Assembly (NCBI GenBank): GCA_964639525.1 | Contig: CAZXDS010000223.1 | Location: 1-5,175, forward strand | Length of the DNA stretch: 5,175 bases | Direction: 5' to 3' | Source: CAZXDS01 sp964639525 | GTDB taxonomy: Bacteria > Bacteroidota > Ignavibacteria > Ignavibacteriales > Melioribacteraceae | Shown: positions 5,020-5,175 of the stretch, one piece after another | Layout: each line of letters starts with the position of its first letter | Numbering within the stretch: position 1 is the first letter of the stretch | Notes under the pieces: model-generated | The model's input: only the letters and a program-made list of their open reading frames with translations | Databases searched by the model: none | Told to the model about the DNA's origin: nothing | Made by a program: the position numbers and the translations under genes

Positions 5020-5175
5020 TTAGATTTCCTTTTTTTTGTTTAATAATTCTTCCCTTACCATTGTATGCCCGCATTTTGGGCATTTGACAGTGGTACATTT
5101 TACACCTCGTTGGTGCGGTATTTTTTCTCCGCACTTGGCACAAGCACAGTAACCGCCTGTTCCAAAACTGCCTCC
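5020..5175 (-). CDS. Small Gly/Cys zinc-ribbon protein, 5' partial
   Basis: The last 51 codons of a gene that enters from the right edge, ending in TAA at 5022-5020. The visible part begins GGSFGTGGYCACAKCG, continues EKIPHQRGVKCTTVKCPKCG and ends in a short Lys-rich tail. Cysteines fall as C-X-C-X2-C and later C-X4-C-X2-C, which suggests a zinc-ribbon or rubredoxin-like metal site. The glycine-rich start of the visible part suggests that more of a Gly-rich N-terminus lies outside the window. Small proteins with this GGYCxCxxCGxxxPHQxGVxC pattern occur near NifX-like genes in anaerobes as far as I recall, without a known function. The stop codon is one base from the ATG of the next gene, so it belongs to the same operon. 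An A8 run lies just before the stop. Confidence 0.8.
   Translation of the reverse strand, partial: GGSFGTGGYCACAKCGEKIPHQRGVKCTTVKCPKCGHTMVREELLNKKKEI

Noticed and set aside
4934..5143. 69-codon minus-strand frame spanning the zinc-ribbon and NifX-like genes
   Set aside because: It is out of frame with both genes, whose own frames carry the cysteine motifs. It would be reached only by a -1 slip on the A8 run.

Overview
The window is AT-rich bacterial DNA (about one third G+C by eye) in which every convincing gene lies on the minus strand, so transcription runs from right to left. The gene content points to an anaerobe: two ParA/MinD-type ATPases carrying ferredoxin domains, two NifX/NifB-type metal-cluster proteins, a cysteine-rich zinc-ribbon protein, a CGGC-domain protein and a radical SAM enzyme. 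The codon style and the small perfect hairpins between genes would suit an Ignavibacteria/Bacteroidota-like or deltaproteobacterial anaerobe, but the taxon is a guess.

Right part (about 2005-5175): a tightly packed operon. In order of transcription it holds the tail of a zinc-ribbon protein (cut by the window edge), a Cys/His-containing NifX-like protein, two tandem Fe-S/P-loop ATPases that overlap by 4 bp, a Cys-free NifX-like protein, and a four-helix membrane protein of the isoprenylcysteine/phospholipid methyltransferase fold. The core NifX-ATPase-ATPase-NifX resembles the 'orange protein' (ORP) loci of Desulfovibrio, where a Mo-Cu-S cluster protein works with paired MinD-like Fe-S ATPases. 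The likely common job is ATP-dependent assembly or handling of a metal-sulfur cluster. The operon appears to end at an intrinsic terminator at 1885-1912.

Middle (1695-2004): 310 bp without a gene, dense in structure. It holds the terminator, a 58-bp segment bracketed by 8-bp direct repeats, several short perfect hairpins, an imperfect inverted repeat of about 95 bp, and a possible promoter with a 14-bp palindrome for the next gene.

Left part (262-1694): a probable two-gene operon, a CGGC-domain protein followed 20 bp later by a COG0731-type radical SAM protein. From 1 to 261 there is no gene. That stretch holds homopolymer-rich AT DNA and two perfect hairpins with the same central ACT-NA-AGT core as one in the middle region, which looks like a REP-like dispersed repeat family.
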